This document shows, piece after piece, positions 10,112-18,997 of a stretch of DNA of 64,000 nt. Made by a program: the position numbers and the translations under genes. The stretch's first letter is position 1; every line of letters starts with the position of its first letter. The DNA is from Magnetovibrio sp. (GTDB lineage: Bacteria; Pseudomonadota; Alphaproteobacteria; Rhodospirillales; Magnetovibrionaceae), in assembly GCA_028281525.1 (NCBI GenBank), contig JANQJR010000064.1, positions 1 to 64,000 on the forward strand. The letters run 5' to 3'. A model generated the notes under the pieces. That model worked only from the letters and a program-made list of their open reading frames with translations. It made no database searches and was not told where the DNA came from.

Positions 10112-11097
10112 ACCTTTTCTAACTTCTTGCATAACTCATTAATATATTGATATTTTTTCTGTTTTAGGTGAATTTTCTTGCCGGTCCTTGGATGAGAAAA
10201 ACCAAGTTCGAAGGCATACAATGCTTGGTGATCGAGGGAATCCACGGCGCGGCGCGCGGCTTCACCCAACTTGACGCGCCGGGACTTACCGCCCCCGCCA
10301 TAAACGGGGTCGCCGATCAGGGGATGGCCGATGGACGTCATGTGCACGCGGATTTGGTGGGTTCGTCCAGTGGCCAAGCGGCATTCCACCAACGCTGCAA
10401 CGTCACCAAACGCCCGCAAGACCTTGTAACGGGTAAGGGCGTGCTTGCCCCCCTTTTTGACCACGGCCATTTTTTTGCGGTTTTGAGGAGAACGCCCGAT
10501 GTTGCCCTCGATCTCGCCAACAGCTGGCTTCGGCACCCCCCACACAACGGCATAGTAAGCGCGCTCCAGCGTGTGGTCGGCGAATTGCTTGGATAGCCCC
10601 TCGTGCGCTGCGTCGTTCTTAGCCGCAACCATCAGTCCGCCGGTGCCCTTGTCCAGGCGGTGCACGATGCCGGGACGCGCCACCCCGCCGATACCCGAAA
10701 GGCTACCTTTGCAATGAGCCAACAGCGCATTGACCAAGGTGCCGTCCACATTACCCGCCGCTGGGTGCACCACCAAGCCGGGGGGTTTGTCGATCACGAT
10801 CAAGTCTTGGTCTTCATAAACAACGTCCAGAGGAATGTCTTGAGGCTGCGGTTCGGCCTCGGCGGCGGGGGGTACGCAGATCACATAAACCTCGCCGGTG
10901 CGGGCTTTTTTGGCCCCGTCTTCGGCCGGAACGCCACCCAATTCCCCTTTGAACACGTAGCCGTCTTCCATCAAGGCCTTGATCCGCGCACGCGACAATC
11001 CTGCTGCCGCCTCGCTCAAGAGCTTGTCCAGGCGCATGCCAGCCTTGTCTTGTGGCACCGGAACGGTATATGTGGTCTCACAGATATGTTTCGTCAT
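10108..11097 (-). CDS. rluD: RluA/RluD-family 23S rRNA pseudouridine synthase
   Basis: 329 aa from the ATG at 11097; an upstream in-frame start at 11133 would overlap the divergent DUF6476 gene and adds a non-conserved tail, so I rejected it. An N-terminal S4 RNA-binding domain (MRLDKLLSEAAAGLSRARIK, 21-40) is followed by the RluA-type catalytic motif HRLDKGTGGLMV with D149 as the predicted nucleophile, then RTHQIRVHM near 250. RluD-type enzymes modify U1911/1915/1917 in 23S rRNA helix 69. RluC cannot be fully excluded, but the neighbourhood (DUF6476, rpoH) fits alphaproteobacterial rluD. Confidence 0.88.
   Translation of the reverse strand: MTKHICETTYTVPVPQDKAGMRLDKLLSEAAAGLSRARIKALMEDGYVFKGELGGVPAEDGAKKARTGEVYVICVPPAAEAEPQPQDIPLDVVYEDQDLIVIDKPPGLVVHPAAGNVDGTLVNALLAHCKGSLSGIGGVARPGIVHRLDKGTGGLMVAAKNDAAHEGLSKQFADHTLERAYYAVVWGVPKPAVGEIEGNIGRSPQNRKKMAVVKKGGKHALTRYKVLRAFGDVAALVECRLATGRTHQIRVHMTSIGHPLIGDPVYGGGGKSRRVKLGEAARRAVDSLDHQALYAFELGFSHPRTGKKIHLKQKKYQYINELCKKLEKV
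11045..11072 (+). promoter_or_regulatory. Candidate promoter for the DUF6476 gene, inside rluD
   Basis: TTGTCT (11045-11050), a 16-bp spacer and TATATG (11067-11072) on the plus strand, about 50 nt before the ATG at 11124. Only 26 bp separate the divergent rluD and DUF6476 starts, so each promoter must lie in or beside the other gene. Confidence 0.3.
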
Positions 11098-11123
11098 TTT
11101 GTTAAACAGATTGGACGCAAGCC

Positions 11124-11501
11124 ATGGCAGCATTAAAGAGTCTTGTCATCGTAATGGGGATTCTCATTGTTTTCCTGTTTGGGTTGCTCGTCTACGGGAT
11201 TTATCAAAAGCTGCAAAATCCAGACTTCAGGTTTTTCTCTGACAGCAACACCACCAAGGCTCAGCCCTCTACGACCGGTGGAGGCAACGCCCCGGTAAGT
11301 GGCATTGGACCAAGTGGTGAGGCCGTAAGCTTCGGCGATGTGTCACTGGACCTGCCCCTGGGCGCACGCGTGATTTCCGCCAACGCCTTGGGCGGCAGGC
11401 TGGTCATCGTCGTCGCACGCGATGGCGTGAATGCCGATTTGGTGGCCGTGGTCGATTTGAATACCGGCCAAGTTCTGGGCCGGGTCAAGACGCATCCATG
11501 A
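11124..11501 (+). CDS. DUF6476-family membrane-anchored protein
   Basis: 125 aa with one N-terminal membrane helix (LVIVMGILIVFLFGLLVYGI, about 7-26). A low-complexity Ser/Thr/Gly/Pro linker is followed by a small beta-rich domain (LDLPLGARVISANALGGRLV, then VVDLNTGQVLG). This layout and the divergent pairing with rluD match the alphaproteobacterial DUF6476 family, whose function is not known. The globular part should be periplasmic. Its stop overlaps the next gene's ATG by 4 nt (ATGA). Confidence 0.75.
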   Translation: MAALKSLVIVMGILIVFLFGLLVYGIYQKLQNPDFRFFSDSNTTKAQPSTTGGGNAPVSGIGPSGEAVSFGDVSLDLPLGARVISANALGGRLVIVVARDGVNADLVAVVDLNTGQVLGRVKTHP

Positions 11502-11935
11502 TCCGCCTGACGCTCGCCCAACTGGAAGAGATCAACACCCAGGCGGAACGGGCGTACCCGAACGAATGCTGTGGCCTGCTCGCCGGAATCAGGGTCCCGG
11601 ATGGGACCGTCACCGTCACCCGTATCGTACCCAGCCCCAACGTGCTGATCGGTGAAGGCGGCAGAGGTGGGCATGACCGCTTCGAAGTCGATCCGCAAGT
11701 GCGCTTCGATCTGATGCGAACCCTGCACGGCACAACAGAGGGCATCGTCGGCCATTACCATTCCCACCCCGACCACCCTGCCAAGCCGTCGGAACACGAT
11801 CTCGACATGGCGTTTGAGCCGGACTTGATCTGGTTGATCACGACGGTGGTCAAGGGCTATGCAGGGAAGACCCGGGCATGGCGGCTCAACCGGAATACGG
11901 GAGAAACGAAAAGCCTGGAGATGGAGATCGCCTAA
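11498..11935 (+). CDS. M67-family (JAMM/MPN+) metallopeptidase
   Basis: 145 aa with a complete JAMM zinc site: E23 in NECCGLLAG, then HYHSHPDHPAKPSEHDLD, giving H88, H90, S98 and D101 in HxH-x7-S-x2-D spacing. Bacterial stand-alone JAMM proteins remove C-terminal extensions from ubiquitin-like sulfur carriers or act as isopeptidases; none of those partners is nearby. It overlaps the DUF6476 gene by 4 nt and converges with the carbamoyltransferase gene 11 bp away, with no visible terminator between. Confidence 0.88.
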   Translation: MIRLTLAQLEEINTQAERAYPNECCGLLAGIRVPDGTVTVTRIVPSPNVLIGEGGRGGHDRFEVDPQVRFDLMRTLHGTTEGIVGHYHSHPDHPAKPSEHDLDMAFEPDLIWLITTVVKGYAGKTRAWRLNRNTGETKSLEMEIA

Positions 11936-11946
11936 GCGCGGCAGCG

Positions 11947-13785
11947 TCAATCCAATTCGAACTGGTCTTTATAGTTCTGCTCCAGTTCCGGGTTTTGATC
12001 TTCCTTGCGCAAAAAACAGTTGCCCACGACCAGCGTTTCGATTTCCGTTCCCATGAAACAGCGAAACGCATCCTCAGGGGTTCCGACGATGGGTTCGCCG
12101 CGCACATTGAAGCTGGTATTGAGAACCACCGGACAACCTGTTTCGGCTTTGTAGGCACTCAACAAGGCGTGATAACGGGGGTTGGTATCCGCATGCACGG
12201 TTTGAATGCGAGCGGAGTAATCAACGTGCGTAACGGCCGGAATATCGGATCGCGGCACGTTGAGTTTTTCGATGCCGAACAAGGCCTCTTCATCGGCGCT
12301 CATGGTGCGGCGGCGGCCTTTCTTAACCCCTGCAACCATCAGCATGTAAGGGCTATCATCATCCAATTCGAACCAATCGGCCACGTCCTCGCGCAAAACG
12401 GAAGGCGCGAAAGGACGAAAAGATTCTCGGTACTTCACTTTGAGATTCACGGTTTTTTGCATCGCCGGAGATCGTGGATCGCCCAAGATGGAACGCCCAC
12501 CCAATGCCCTGGGTCCGAACTCCATACGGCCTTGGAACCAACCGACTGCCTTTTCCGCCTTCAAGGCTTTCACGGTTTCATTGATCAGGTCTTCGTCTTG
12601 GTCGAAAACTTCGAAGACCGCACCGGCCGCCTGGAGACGCCGTTCGATGTCCTCTTGAGCAAACGCCGGTCCCAAATAACTGCCTTTCATGGCGTCGCGT
12701 GCGGATGAAACCGTGCGCGGCCGTTCAGCGTGTTGGTAGTATGCAGCCAAAGCAGCACCCAACGCCCCACCGGCATCACCTGCCGCCGGTTGCACCCATA
12801 CGTTTGTGAAAGCTTTATCTCGCAAGACTTTGCCATTGGCGACGCAATTCAAGGCCACCCCACCCGCCAGACACAGGTTCTCTATCCCTGTTTCGTGGGC
12901 CAAGGCGCGCGTCATGCGCAATACGATCTCTTCCGTAACCGCTTGCACCGAGGCTGCAACATCCATGTGGAACTGGGTCAGTTCGTTTTCCGGGGTTCGC
13001 GTGGGCTGGCCGAAGAGGTCCGCGAACTTCCGGTTGGTCATGGTTAGACCCGTGCAATAGTTGAAATAGGACATATCCATACGGAAAGATCCGTCAGCCT
13101 TCACATCGATCAAATGCTCAAGTATCAAGTCCGCGTACTTCGGCTCACCATAAGGCGCGAGGCCCATGACCTTGTATTCGCCGGAATTCACCCGAAACCC
13201 CAGGTAATACGTCACAGCCGAATAGAGCAGCCCCAGAGAGTGGGGAAAGTGGATTTCTTGGGTGGTCGTCAGGGCATTTCCCTGGCCAAGCGCGACAGAG
13301 GTCGTAGCCCATTCCCCGACGCCATCCATGGTCAGCACGACAGCCCGTTCGAATGGAGAGGGGAAAAAAGCGGACGCGGCGTGGCTTTGGTGATGTTCGG
13401 CAAACAGCAACTTGCCGCTCGCGTTAAATTCCGGGTCTATGGATTTCAATTCTTTGATAAGAAGGTCTTTTTGAAAAAGCTTCTCGCGTAGCCACACCGG
13501 TATCGCCTTGGCAAAAGATCTGATACCGCGCGGTGCAAAGGCGAGATAGGTTTCCAGCAATCTTTCAAACTTCAAAAACGGCTTGTCGTAAAACGTAACG
13601 TAATCGACCTCCGACAGGCCGATGTTTCCCGCACTCAGACAATATTCGAGCGCATGATGCGGAAAACAGGAATCGTGCTTTTTACGCGTAAAGCGTTCTT
13701 CCTGGGCTGCTGCGATGATGGCCCCATCTTCGATCAGCGCGGCCGCGCTATCGTGATAATAAGCTGAGATGCCGAGTATGCGCAC
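11947..13785 (-). CDS. NodU/CmcH-family carbamoyltransferase
   Basis: 612 aa, full length. The N-terminal Kae1-like domain opens with GISAYYHDSAAALIEDG and AAQEERFTRKKHD and has HHQSHAASAFF near 130. The C-terminal YrdC-like half has GRMEFGPRALGGRSILGDPR. Members transfer a carbamoyl group from carbamoyl phosphate, via carbamoyl-AMP, to a sugar or other hydroxyl. It is the last gene of a minus-strand operon with DUF5989 (13 nt away) and SxtJ genes, a trio found together in many bacteria. The substrate may be the glycan made by the neighbouring island; that is inference. Confidence 0.92.
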   Translation of the reverse strand: MRILGISAYYHDSAAALIEDGAIIAAAQEERFTRKKHDSCFPHHALEYCLSAGNIGLSEVDYVTFYDKPFLKFERLLETYLAFAPRGIRSFAKAIPVWLREKLFQKDLLIKELKSIDPEFNASGKLLFAEHHQSHAASAFFPSPFERAVVLTMDGVGEWATTSVALGQGNALTTTQEIHFPHSLGLLYSAVTYYLGFRVNSGEYKVMGLAPYGEPKYADLILEHLIDVKADGSFRMDMSYFNYCTGLTMTNRKFADLFGQPTRTPENELTQFHMDVAASVQAVTEEIVLRMTRALAHETGIENLCLAGGVALNCVANGKVLRDKAFTNVWVQPAAGDAGGALGAALAAYYQHAERPRTVSSARDAMKGSYLGPAFAQEDIERRLQAAGAVFEVFDQDEDLINETVKALKAEKAVGWFQGRMEFGPRALGGRSILGDPRSPAMQKTVNLKVKYRESFRPFAPSVLREDVADWFELDDDSPYMLMVAGVKKGRRRTMSADEEALFGIEKLNVPRSDIPAVTHVDYSARIQTVHADTNPRYHALLSAYKAETGCPVVLNTSFNVRGEPIVGTPEDAFRCFMGTEIETLVVGNCFLRKEDQNPELEQNYKDQFELD

Positions 13786-13798
13786 GGTTCGTTTCCGC

Positions 13799-13948
13799 TC
13801 AGAAAATCGTATAGATAAAAGGTGCCACCGCGGACCCCTGAGAGAAAACGATCAAACCCCCAAACATCACCATCACGACAATGATCGGCGCCAACCAGTA
13901 TTTCTTTCGGGCGCGCATGAACGAGAAAAGCTCTTTGAGAAATTCCAT
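13799..13948 (-). CDS. DUF5989-family small membrane protein (49 aa)
   Basis: ATG at 13948, stop TGA at 13799. The peptide starts MEFLKELFSFMRARKKYW, has one membrane helix (APIIVVMVMFGGLIVF) and ends SQGSAVAPFIYTIF. The C-terminal SAVAPFIYT-F ending is typical of DUF5989, which is regularly found between SxtJ and carbamoyltransferase genes, exactly as here. Gaps are 10 nt to the SxtJ stop and 13 nt to the carbamoyltransferase start. Probably a small subunit or chaperone of a membrane complex; function unknown. Confidence 0.8.
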   Translation of the reverse strand: MEFLKELFSFMRARKKYWLAPIIVVMVMFGGLIVFSQGSAVAPFIYTIF

Positions 13949-13958
13949 GGGCCTAGAC

Positions 13959-14390
13959 TCAGAATTGTTGCGTCATGGATGAAGGCGTTTGTGAATCCTC
14001 ACGTTTGATCCAATAGCTCGCGCGATCGGGATCGCGGCGCAATTGCAACAAGTCCTTGCCAAACATGCGCATGACCAAACCTATCGGCGTGATGACAAGA
14101 AAAAACATCGACCCCATCACGATCGGGCTGACGATCTTGTGCAGTAATTCCCCAAATTTCATCCATAGCTTGTTCAAAGGGGACAGAAGTTTCGGTTGCA
14201 GCAACGCCAAAATTAAAAAGCCCGATCCAGTCAAACCCAAACCGACCACCCACGGGCTGGCCGGGTTCTTCCACCAAGCCACACCAGCAAACACCCAAAA
14301 TGCGCAGGTCATGACGATACCGAAAGACCGATCGCTCCCGCGTGGGGGCGCGTCTTCGACATCCCGGCGTTGATGGCTGGTTAGCGTCAT
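13959..14390 (-). CDS. SxtJ-family membrane protein
   Basis: 143 aa from ATG 14390; an upstream in-frame extension to 14483 lacks family similarity and a ribosome site. It has the SxtJ pattern: DRSFGIVMTCAFWVFAGV, two helices to about residue 68, LLSPLNKLWMKFGELLHKIV, a third helix, then FFLVITPIGLVMRMFGKDLL. Named after a saxitoxin-cluster gene, the family accompanies carbamoyltransferases but has no proven activity. It is first in the three-gene operon; a plausible promoter TTCACC-N17-TATAAG lies about 30 nt upstream on the minus strand. Confidence 0.8.
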   Translation of the reverse strand: MTLTSHQRRDVEDAPPRGSDRSFGIVMTCAFWVFAGVAWWKNPASPWVVGLGLTGSGFLILALLQPKLLSPLNKLWMKFGELLHKIVSPIVMGSMFFLVITPIGLVMRMFGKDLLQLRRDPDRASYWIKREDSQTPSSMTQQF

Positions 14391-14593
14391 TTTCCATGTC
14401 CCAAGGTAAAAGTACCGTGCACTTATACATGCGAATCCATAAGCGGTGAATATCTTTGTTTTGGCCGGGTTACACCGCCGCACCCCTTTCGATCACGGAT
14501 ACATTTCTGCACGTGTAAGAGACCGTCAGAATAAGCGCTATCATGGACGCCGGCCGTTAGATTTGCGACAATGAAGGTAGGTTCTTCCGCTTC

Positions 14594-14669
14594 GTCCCCT
14601 TCGTCTAGAGGCCTAGGACACCGCCCTCTCACGGCGGCAACAGGGGTTCGAATCCCCTAGGGGACGCCA
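14594..14669 (+). tRNA. tRNA-Glu (anticodon CTC)
   Basis: A 76-nt cloverleaf. The acceptor stem is GTCCCCT / AGGGGAC, the anticodon stem CCGCC / GGCGG with loop CTCTCAC, the T arm holds GGTTCGAATCC, and CCA is encoded. The CTC anticodon reads GAG. It stands at the left boundary of the glycan island; the first island gene ends 10 bp beyond it on the opposite strand. Confidence 0.95.
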
Positions 14670-14678
14670 AATCGCATA

Positions 14679-15263
14679 TCACGAAGACTCCGCAGCTTCG
14701 ATAAAGGCATCGATATCGCCGTAAAATTCCTCTTCAAAACTGCGAATTTTATCTTCCGGCCAATCCCACCAGGCGATCTTTTGCAGAGCTGCAACCTGTT
14801 CATCACCAAAGCGTTTCTTGATCTCTGTGGCCGGATTGCCGGTCATCACCGCGTAAGGCGCAACATCTTTTGCGATGACGGCCCCCGCACCGATCACGGC
14901 CCCGTTACCGATGGTAACACCGCTTAAGATGACCGCGCGCGCGCCGACCCAAACGTCATGACCGATGGTGACGGGGCCTTTGGTCACTGCGTCACGGTTG
15001 CCCTGATCCGGCGTTAGCAGCTTGGTGCGCAACGGAAAAGTGCTGGGCAGGTCGAGCGGATGGTCAGCCTTGGAAAAAATCATCACTTCCGGGCCGAATG
15101 AGCAAAAGTTGCCGATGCTGACGGAGGCATCGGGCGACATACCCTGGATGGTGTTGCGGTTTACGCCATAGGTGCCACGGCCAATTGCAACGTATTCAGG
15201 CAAAATATCGCGGCTGCGTTTACCGCCGAACAGGCGTTTGATCTTGTCGCTCAGGGAAGCCAT
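14679..15263 (-). CDS. Xenobiotic/sugar O-acetyltransferase, left-handed beta-helix (CatB-like)
   Basis: 194 aa with hexapeptide repeats: VTIGHDVWVGARAVILSGVT, IGNGAVIGAGAVIAKDVAP, then the typical NPATEIKKRF end of the beta-helix near residue 165. CatB/Vat-like enzymes are trimers that move acetyl or other acyl groups from CoA to hydroxyls. Last in the CDP-sugar operon (its start and the epimerase stop share a base), it most likely O-acylates the sugar or glycan made here. Confidence 0.85.
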   Translation of the reverse strand: MASLSDKIKRLFGGKRSRDILPEYVAIGRGTYGVNRNTIQGMSPDASVSIGNFCSFGPEVMIFSKADHPLDLPSTFPLRTKLLTPDQGNRDAVTKGPVTIGHDVWVGARAVILSGVTIGNGAVIGAGAVIAKDVAPYAVMTGNPATEIKKRFGDEQVAALQKIAWWDWPEDKIRSFEEEFYGDIDAFIEAAESS

Positions 15264-16180
15264 CAGTCCCTCTCTTCCTTCCTAAACCGATCATATGCCC
15301 GTTCCAGCCCTTCAAAAAACCCTAAGGTTGGCGTAAAACCGACTTCGTCACGCAGGCGGGTTACATCAGCAACCAGAATTGGCGGATCGTCAGGCCGGTC
15401 CGGGAGCGCGCCCAAGCGAACCAACTCCGGTCGTCCGGCGATACCGCCCAAAGCTTGAGCCACTTCGGCGATGGTGTGGGGTTCCCCACTCGCCACGTTG
15501 ACAGCGCCTTCCACACCGCTCATCAACAAGGCTGCAAAGGCCCGGCCCACATCCTCGGCCGCCATGAAGTCGCGCACCTGACGGCCGGACGAGCACTGGG
15601 CTTCCTCGCCCGCCTGCAAGGCCAAACAGACCGAGGGCACCAAGCGCCGGGAATCCTCCCCCTCGCCATAAGGAAAAAACACCCGGCCCCAAGCCTGGCT
15701 CAGGCCGTTCGCCGCCGCGAAGCCCGCCAGCCACAGGGACATTTCCGCCTTCACCTGACCGTAGAGTGTATGGGGCTCGAGCACCGTCTCGCTTTCCCGG
15801 CACACCCCATCACCCAAATCCGTCCAGTCATACTCAGCGCACGACCCGGCCATGACGATACGCTTACCGCCGGCGAGCGCGAAAGCCTCGATCAAGCGCT
15901 GGGATACCGCCTGCCAATCCCGGTTTTCCGGTGCATTCCAAAACGCGCCATGTTCCGTGGTCCAGGCCAAGTGCAGGAGGTGCGTGGCGCCGATCCGCGC
16001 CACCAACTCCGCCATATCGCCCGACAGCAGATCGCAGACATGCCAGTGCACCTCCGGCGGCAAGGGGTCGGGAATGGATCGCACGATAGCGTGGACCTCA
16101 AGGCCATCATCTGCGATCAGACGCGCAACGGCGTGTTTACCGATCAGCCCCGTCGCACCGGTGACCAGAATTCGAGTCAT
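15263..16180 (-). CDS. NAD-dependent epimerase/dehydratase (short-chain reductase type)
   Basis: 305 aa extended SDR protein. The N-terminal Rossmann motif is ILVTGATGLIGKHAVARL, the active-site Ser lies in MAGSCAEYDW, and the catalytic YxxxK is YGQVK near residue 140. Its position after a 4,6-dehydratase, C-methyltransferase and 3,5-epimerase suggests it reduces the 4-keto group of the CDP-deoxysugar. The start overlaps the 3,5-epimerase stop (ATGA). Confidence 0.85.
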   Translation of the reverse strand: MTRILVTGATGLIGKHAVARLIADDGLEVHAIVRSIPDPLPPEVHWHVCDLLSGDMAELVARIGATHLLHLAWTTEHGAFWNAPENRDWQAVSQRLIEAFALAGGKRIVMAGSCAEYDWTDLGDGVCRESETVLEPHTLYGQVKAEMSLWLAGFAAANGLSQAWGRVFFPYGEGEDSRRLVPSVCLALQAGEEAQCSSGRQVRDFMAAEDVGRAFAALLMSGVEGAVNVASGEPHTIAEVAQALGGIAGRPELVRLGALPDRPDDPPILVADVTRLRDEVGFTPTLGFFEGLERAYDRFRKEERD

Positions 16181-16713
16181 TCAGAGCCTCCGAAATCGGG
16201 ATACTGTGCATCCCGTTCGGAAATCACGACCGGCGCCATCGGCCAGTCGATGCCAAATGCCGGATCGTCCCAACGCACGCCCCGGGCCAGATCGGGAACG
16301 AACGCCTCCCCCATCAAATAATGCACCACCGCATCGTCGGTGAGCGTGATGAAACCGTGCGCGCATCCGGGTGGCACGAATAGGGCGTTACGATTGTCCG
16401 CAGCCAGTTCGTGGCCCACCCACTGACAATAAGTGTTGGAGCCAGGCCGCACATCCACAATAACATCAAAGATTGCGCCCTGAATGCAACTCACCAGCTT
16501 GGGGTCCGGTTTGGGTTCGGCCTGATAATGCATACCACGTAGCGTCCCTTTGCGGGCATTCTGCGATAGGTTGGCCTGCACGACATCCAGCGCCAGTCCG
16601 GCGTCACGAAATTCATGCGTGCAAAAGCTGCGGGCGAAGTAGCCCCGCTCGTCGGTATGCGGTTCGATCTCAACCAGCGCCGCGCCGGCGATTCCCTGGG
16701 GCGTGATCTTCAT
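16177..16713 (-). CDS. dTDP-4-dehydrorhamnose 3,5-epimerase-like protein (RmlC family)
   Basis: 178 aa from ATG 16713, whose A is the last base of the preceding gene's TGA. RmlC cupin motifs are visible: DERGYFARSF near 20, GTLRGMHYQAEP with the catalytic His near 62, and FVPPGCAHGFITLTDDAVVH near 115. RmlC-type enzymes epimerise C3 and/or C5 of 4-keto-6-deoxy NDP-sugars. Since the local dehydratase is a CDP-glucose enzyme and no rmlA, rmlB or rmlD is present, a CDP-linked substrate is more likely than dTDP. I leave the symbol blank for that reason. Confidence 0.85.
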   Translation of the reverse strand: MKITPQGIAGAALVEIEPHTDERGYFARSFCTHEFRDAGLALDVVQANLSQNARKGTLRGMHYQAEPKPDPKLVSCIQGAIFDVIVDVRPGSNTYCQWVGHELAADNRNALFVPPGCAHGFITLTDDAVVHYLMGEAFVPDLARGVRWDDPAFGIDWPMAPVVISERDAQYPDFGGSE

Positions 16714-17936
16714 CACCAAACCTCGATCCCAGGAATGGCGACTACGAATTGACCACCCCAGTCCCGGATGCGGCCGAGCTGCCCAGAAACCTCGTCCTTC
16801 AAATTCCAAGGTAGGATCAATACGTAATCAGGTCGGGCGCTGTCGATGTGATCCGGGGCCAAAACGGGAATACGCGAACCCGGCAGGAATTTGCCTTGCT
16901 TGGCAGGATTGCCGTCACAAACAAAATCGATATCGTCCGCGCCCAAGCCCGCGTAATTCAACAAGGTGTTGCCCTTGGCCGCAGCACCATAACCCACAAC
17001 CATTTTGCCTTCGAGCCGGGCCGCATCCAGGAAGTTCAGCAGCCCTTCCCGCACAGCTTGGCACTTCGCTTCAAAGCCCTGATAGGCCAACCGCGAATGC
17101 AGACCTGCGGCTTTTTCCGTGACACGCATGGCGCTCAACGCCGGCTGGTCCGGGTGACGAGTGGATTTGGTCCGGCACGCATAAACCCGCAAGGACCCCC
17201 CATGCGTTGGCAGTTCTTCCACATCGAACACGCGCAATCCGCACACAGTGAATATCCCCTCCACGGCCAATAGAGAAAGATACGAATAGTGTTCGTGATA
17301 AATGGTGTCGAACTGCACTTGGTCCAGCAAATTCAACAGGTGTGGGAATTCGAAAGTCGCGACCCCGTCGTCGTTGAGCAGAATCGCAAAACCTTCAACA
17401 AAACCACGGATGTCCGGAACGTGGGCAAGCACGTTGTTGGCCGCCATCAGGTCCGCGCCATGCCCGGCGGCTTTCAGGCGTTCTGCCGTTTTGGCGTTGA
17501 AAAACGCGACCTCGGTCTCCACCCCCTTTTCACGCGCAACATCCGCACAGCCCGCCGCAGGATCGACGCCCAGCACCGGCACGCCCGCTTTGGCGAAATG
17601 CTGCAACAGATATCCGTCGTTGCTGGCGATCTCCACCACTTTGTGATTCGGGCCGAGGCTAAAGCGTTCGATCATCTTCTCCGCATAAGCCTGTGCATGC
17701 GCTACCCAACTTGCGGAAAAGGACGAGTAATAAGCATAGTCGGCGGTAAAAATATCATCGGGCGGAACCTCGTCCGCCAACTGCACCAGATGACAGTCCT
17801 CGCATACCACGGCACGCAACGGAAATTCCTTCTCCGGCGCATCGGCGGTGGGAAGATAGCTGTTGGACGGCGGCTGCTCGCCCAAATCCACCAGGGTCAA
17901 GTCAATCTTCGATCCACAAAACCGGCAAGTGGTCAT
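16713..17936 (-). CDS. Sugar C-methyltransferase (SAM-dependent, with N-terminal zinc ribbon)
   Basis: 407 aa from ATG 17936, which overlaps the dehydratase stop by 4 nt. The N-terminal putative zinc-binding domain has CRFCGS (C4, C7) and CEDC near residue 50. A SAM-binding domain follows (KVVEIASNDGYLLQHFAKAG, about 100-120), with the EHYSYLS active-site region near 220. The C-terminal Rossmann-like domain contains VVGYGAAAKGNTLLNYAG. This three-part layout matches NDP-hexose C-3 methyltransferases such as TcaB9/TylC3. It probably adds a branch methyl to the 4-keto-6-deoxy CDP-sugar. Confidence 0.87.
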   Translation of the reverse strand: MTTCRFCGSKIDLTLVDLGEQPPSNSYLPTADAPEKEFPLRAVVCEDCHLVQLADEVPPDDIFTADYAYYSSFSASWVAHAQAYAEKMIERFSLGPNHKVVEIASNDGYLLQHFAKAGVPVLGVDPAAGCADVAREKGVETEVAFFNAKTAERLKAAGHGADLMAANNVLAHVPDIRGFVEGFAILLNDDGVATFEFPHLLNLLDQVQFDTIYHEHYSYLSLLAVEGIFTVCGLRVFDVEELPTHGGSLRVYACRTKSTRHPDQPALSAMRVTEKAAGLHSRLAYQGFEAKCQAVREGLLNFLDAARLEGKMVVGYGAAAKGNTLLNYAGLGADDIDFVCDGNPAKQGKFLPGSRIPVLAPDHIDSARPDYVLILPWNLKDEVSGQLGRIRDWGGQFVVAIPGIEVW

Positions 17937-18997
17937 CCGCTCACTCCGTAATCTTCGAGCTGCTGTTCGGTGATAGTTCGGGCGTCCGCACCGTTCAAGA
18001 ACGCACCGTACCAATCCGCCGTCAGGCGCACCGTGGCATCCACATCCAATTTAGCATCCCACCCCAAAACATTCCGCCCCGCCTGGGCATCGACGGATAG
18101 CAGGGTCTTTTCCTTCAGTTTCGACGGCTTGACATCCGGATCCAAGTCCTGGCCCATGGCCGTCATCATTTTTTCGGTCAAGGCGCCGACGGTGTAGCTT
18201 TCTCCTGGCTCGGGACCGAAGTTCATGGCTATGGGCGTCTTCCCATTCGATGCAGCCAAATGCTCCACATACATCAGGTATCCCGCGTTCAAATCCAGAA
18301 CGTGCTGCCAAGGCCGCGTGGCGTCGGGACTGCGCAGAACCAATTTCTCGCCGGACGCCAGCGCGCGGTAGATATCCGGGATCAAGCGGTCTTCGGAAAA
18401 ATCGCCCCCACCCACCACGTTGCCCGCCCGCGCGGTGGCGATGACCGCATCTCTCTCAGCGAAGTAACTTTTCGCCCAGGAACTTGTCACGATTTCCTGG
18501 CAAGCCTTGGATGCGGAATACGGGTCGTCCCCGCCAAGCGGTGCGTCCTCCGCGAAAGCCACGCCGTCATCGGTGTTTTGGTAAACCTTGTCGCTGGTGA
18601 TGATCAAGGCAACTTGCAGGTTTTCGGCCTCGCGCAACGCCTCCATCAGGTGGGCCGTACCCATCACATTGGCGGCCAAAGTGTCCACCGGTTCGCGGTA
18701 GGAGCGGCGGACCAAGGCCTGGGCCGCCATGTGAATGACGATGTCGGGGGCGGCTTGGCGCACAGTCTGCCGGATTGCCTCCGGATCACGCACATCACCA
18801 ATGATTGAGGTGATGTCCGGCCACGGCTGCAACAGCGTAAACAAGCTGGGATCCGTATCCGGCTGCAGACCGAAACCGGTGACTTGGGCCCCCAGGCGTT
18901 CCAACCAGAGGGCCATCCACGTGCCCTTGAAACCGGTGTGCCCCGTCAACAGCACACGTTTGCCCTGCCAAAAGTCAGGTGTGATGGAAATGGTCAT
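17933..18997 (-). CDS. rfbG: CDP-glucose 4,6-dehydratase
   Basis: 354 aa from ATG 18997, preceded by a strong run of G (TAAAGGGGGGGGC). Rossmann motif LLTGHTGFKGTWMALWLERL (about 17-36), active-site YSASK near 165, and the WQGKRVLLTGHTGFKG opening are typical of RfbG/DdhB. It converts CDP-glucose to CDP-4-keto-6-deoxyglucose with bound NAD. With RfbF upstream it starts the CDP-deoxysugar branch. Overlaps of 4 nt on both sides show tight operon coupling. Confidence 0.92.
   Translation of the reverse strand: MTISITPDFWQGKRVLLTGHTGFKGTWMALWLERLGAQVTGFGLQPDTDPSLFTLLQPWPDITSIIGDVRDPEAIRQTVRQAAPDIVIHMAAQALVRRSYREPVDTLAANVMGTAHLMEALREAENLQVALIITSDKVYQNTDDGVAFAEDAPLGGDDPYSASKACQEIVTSSWAKSYFAERDAVIATARAGNVVGGGDFSEDRLIPDIYRALASGEKLVLRSPDATRPWQHVLDLNAGYLMYVEHLAASNGKTPIAMNFGPEPGESYTVGALTEKMMTAMGQDLDPDVKPSKLKEKTLLSVDAQAGRNVLGWDAKLDVDATVRLTADWYGAFLNGADARTITEQQLEDYGVSG

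Noticed and set aside
11878-12708. 276-codon plus-strand frame inside the carbamoyltransferase gene
   Set aside because: The opposite strand encodes a full, motif-rich NodU-family protein.
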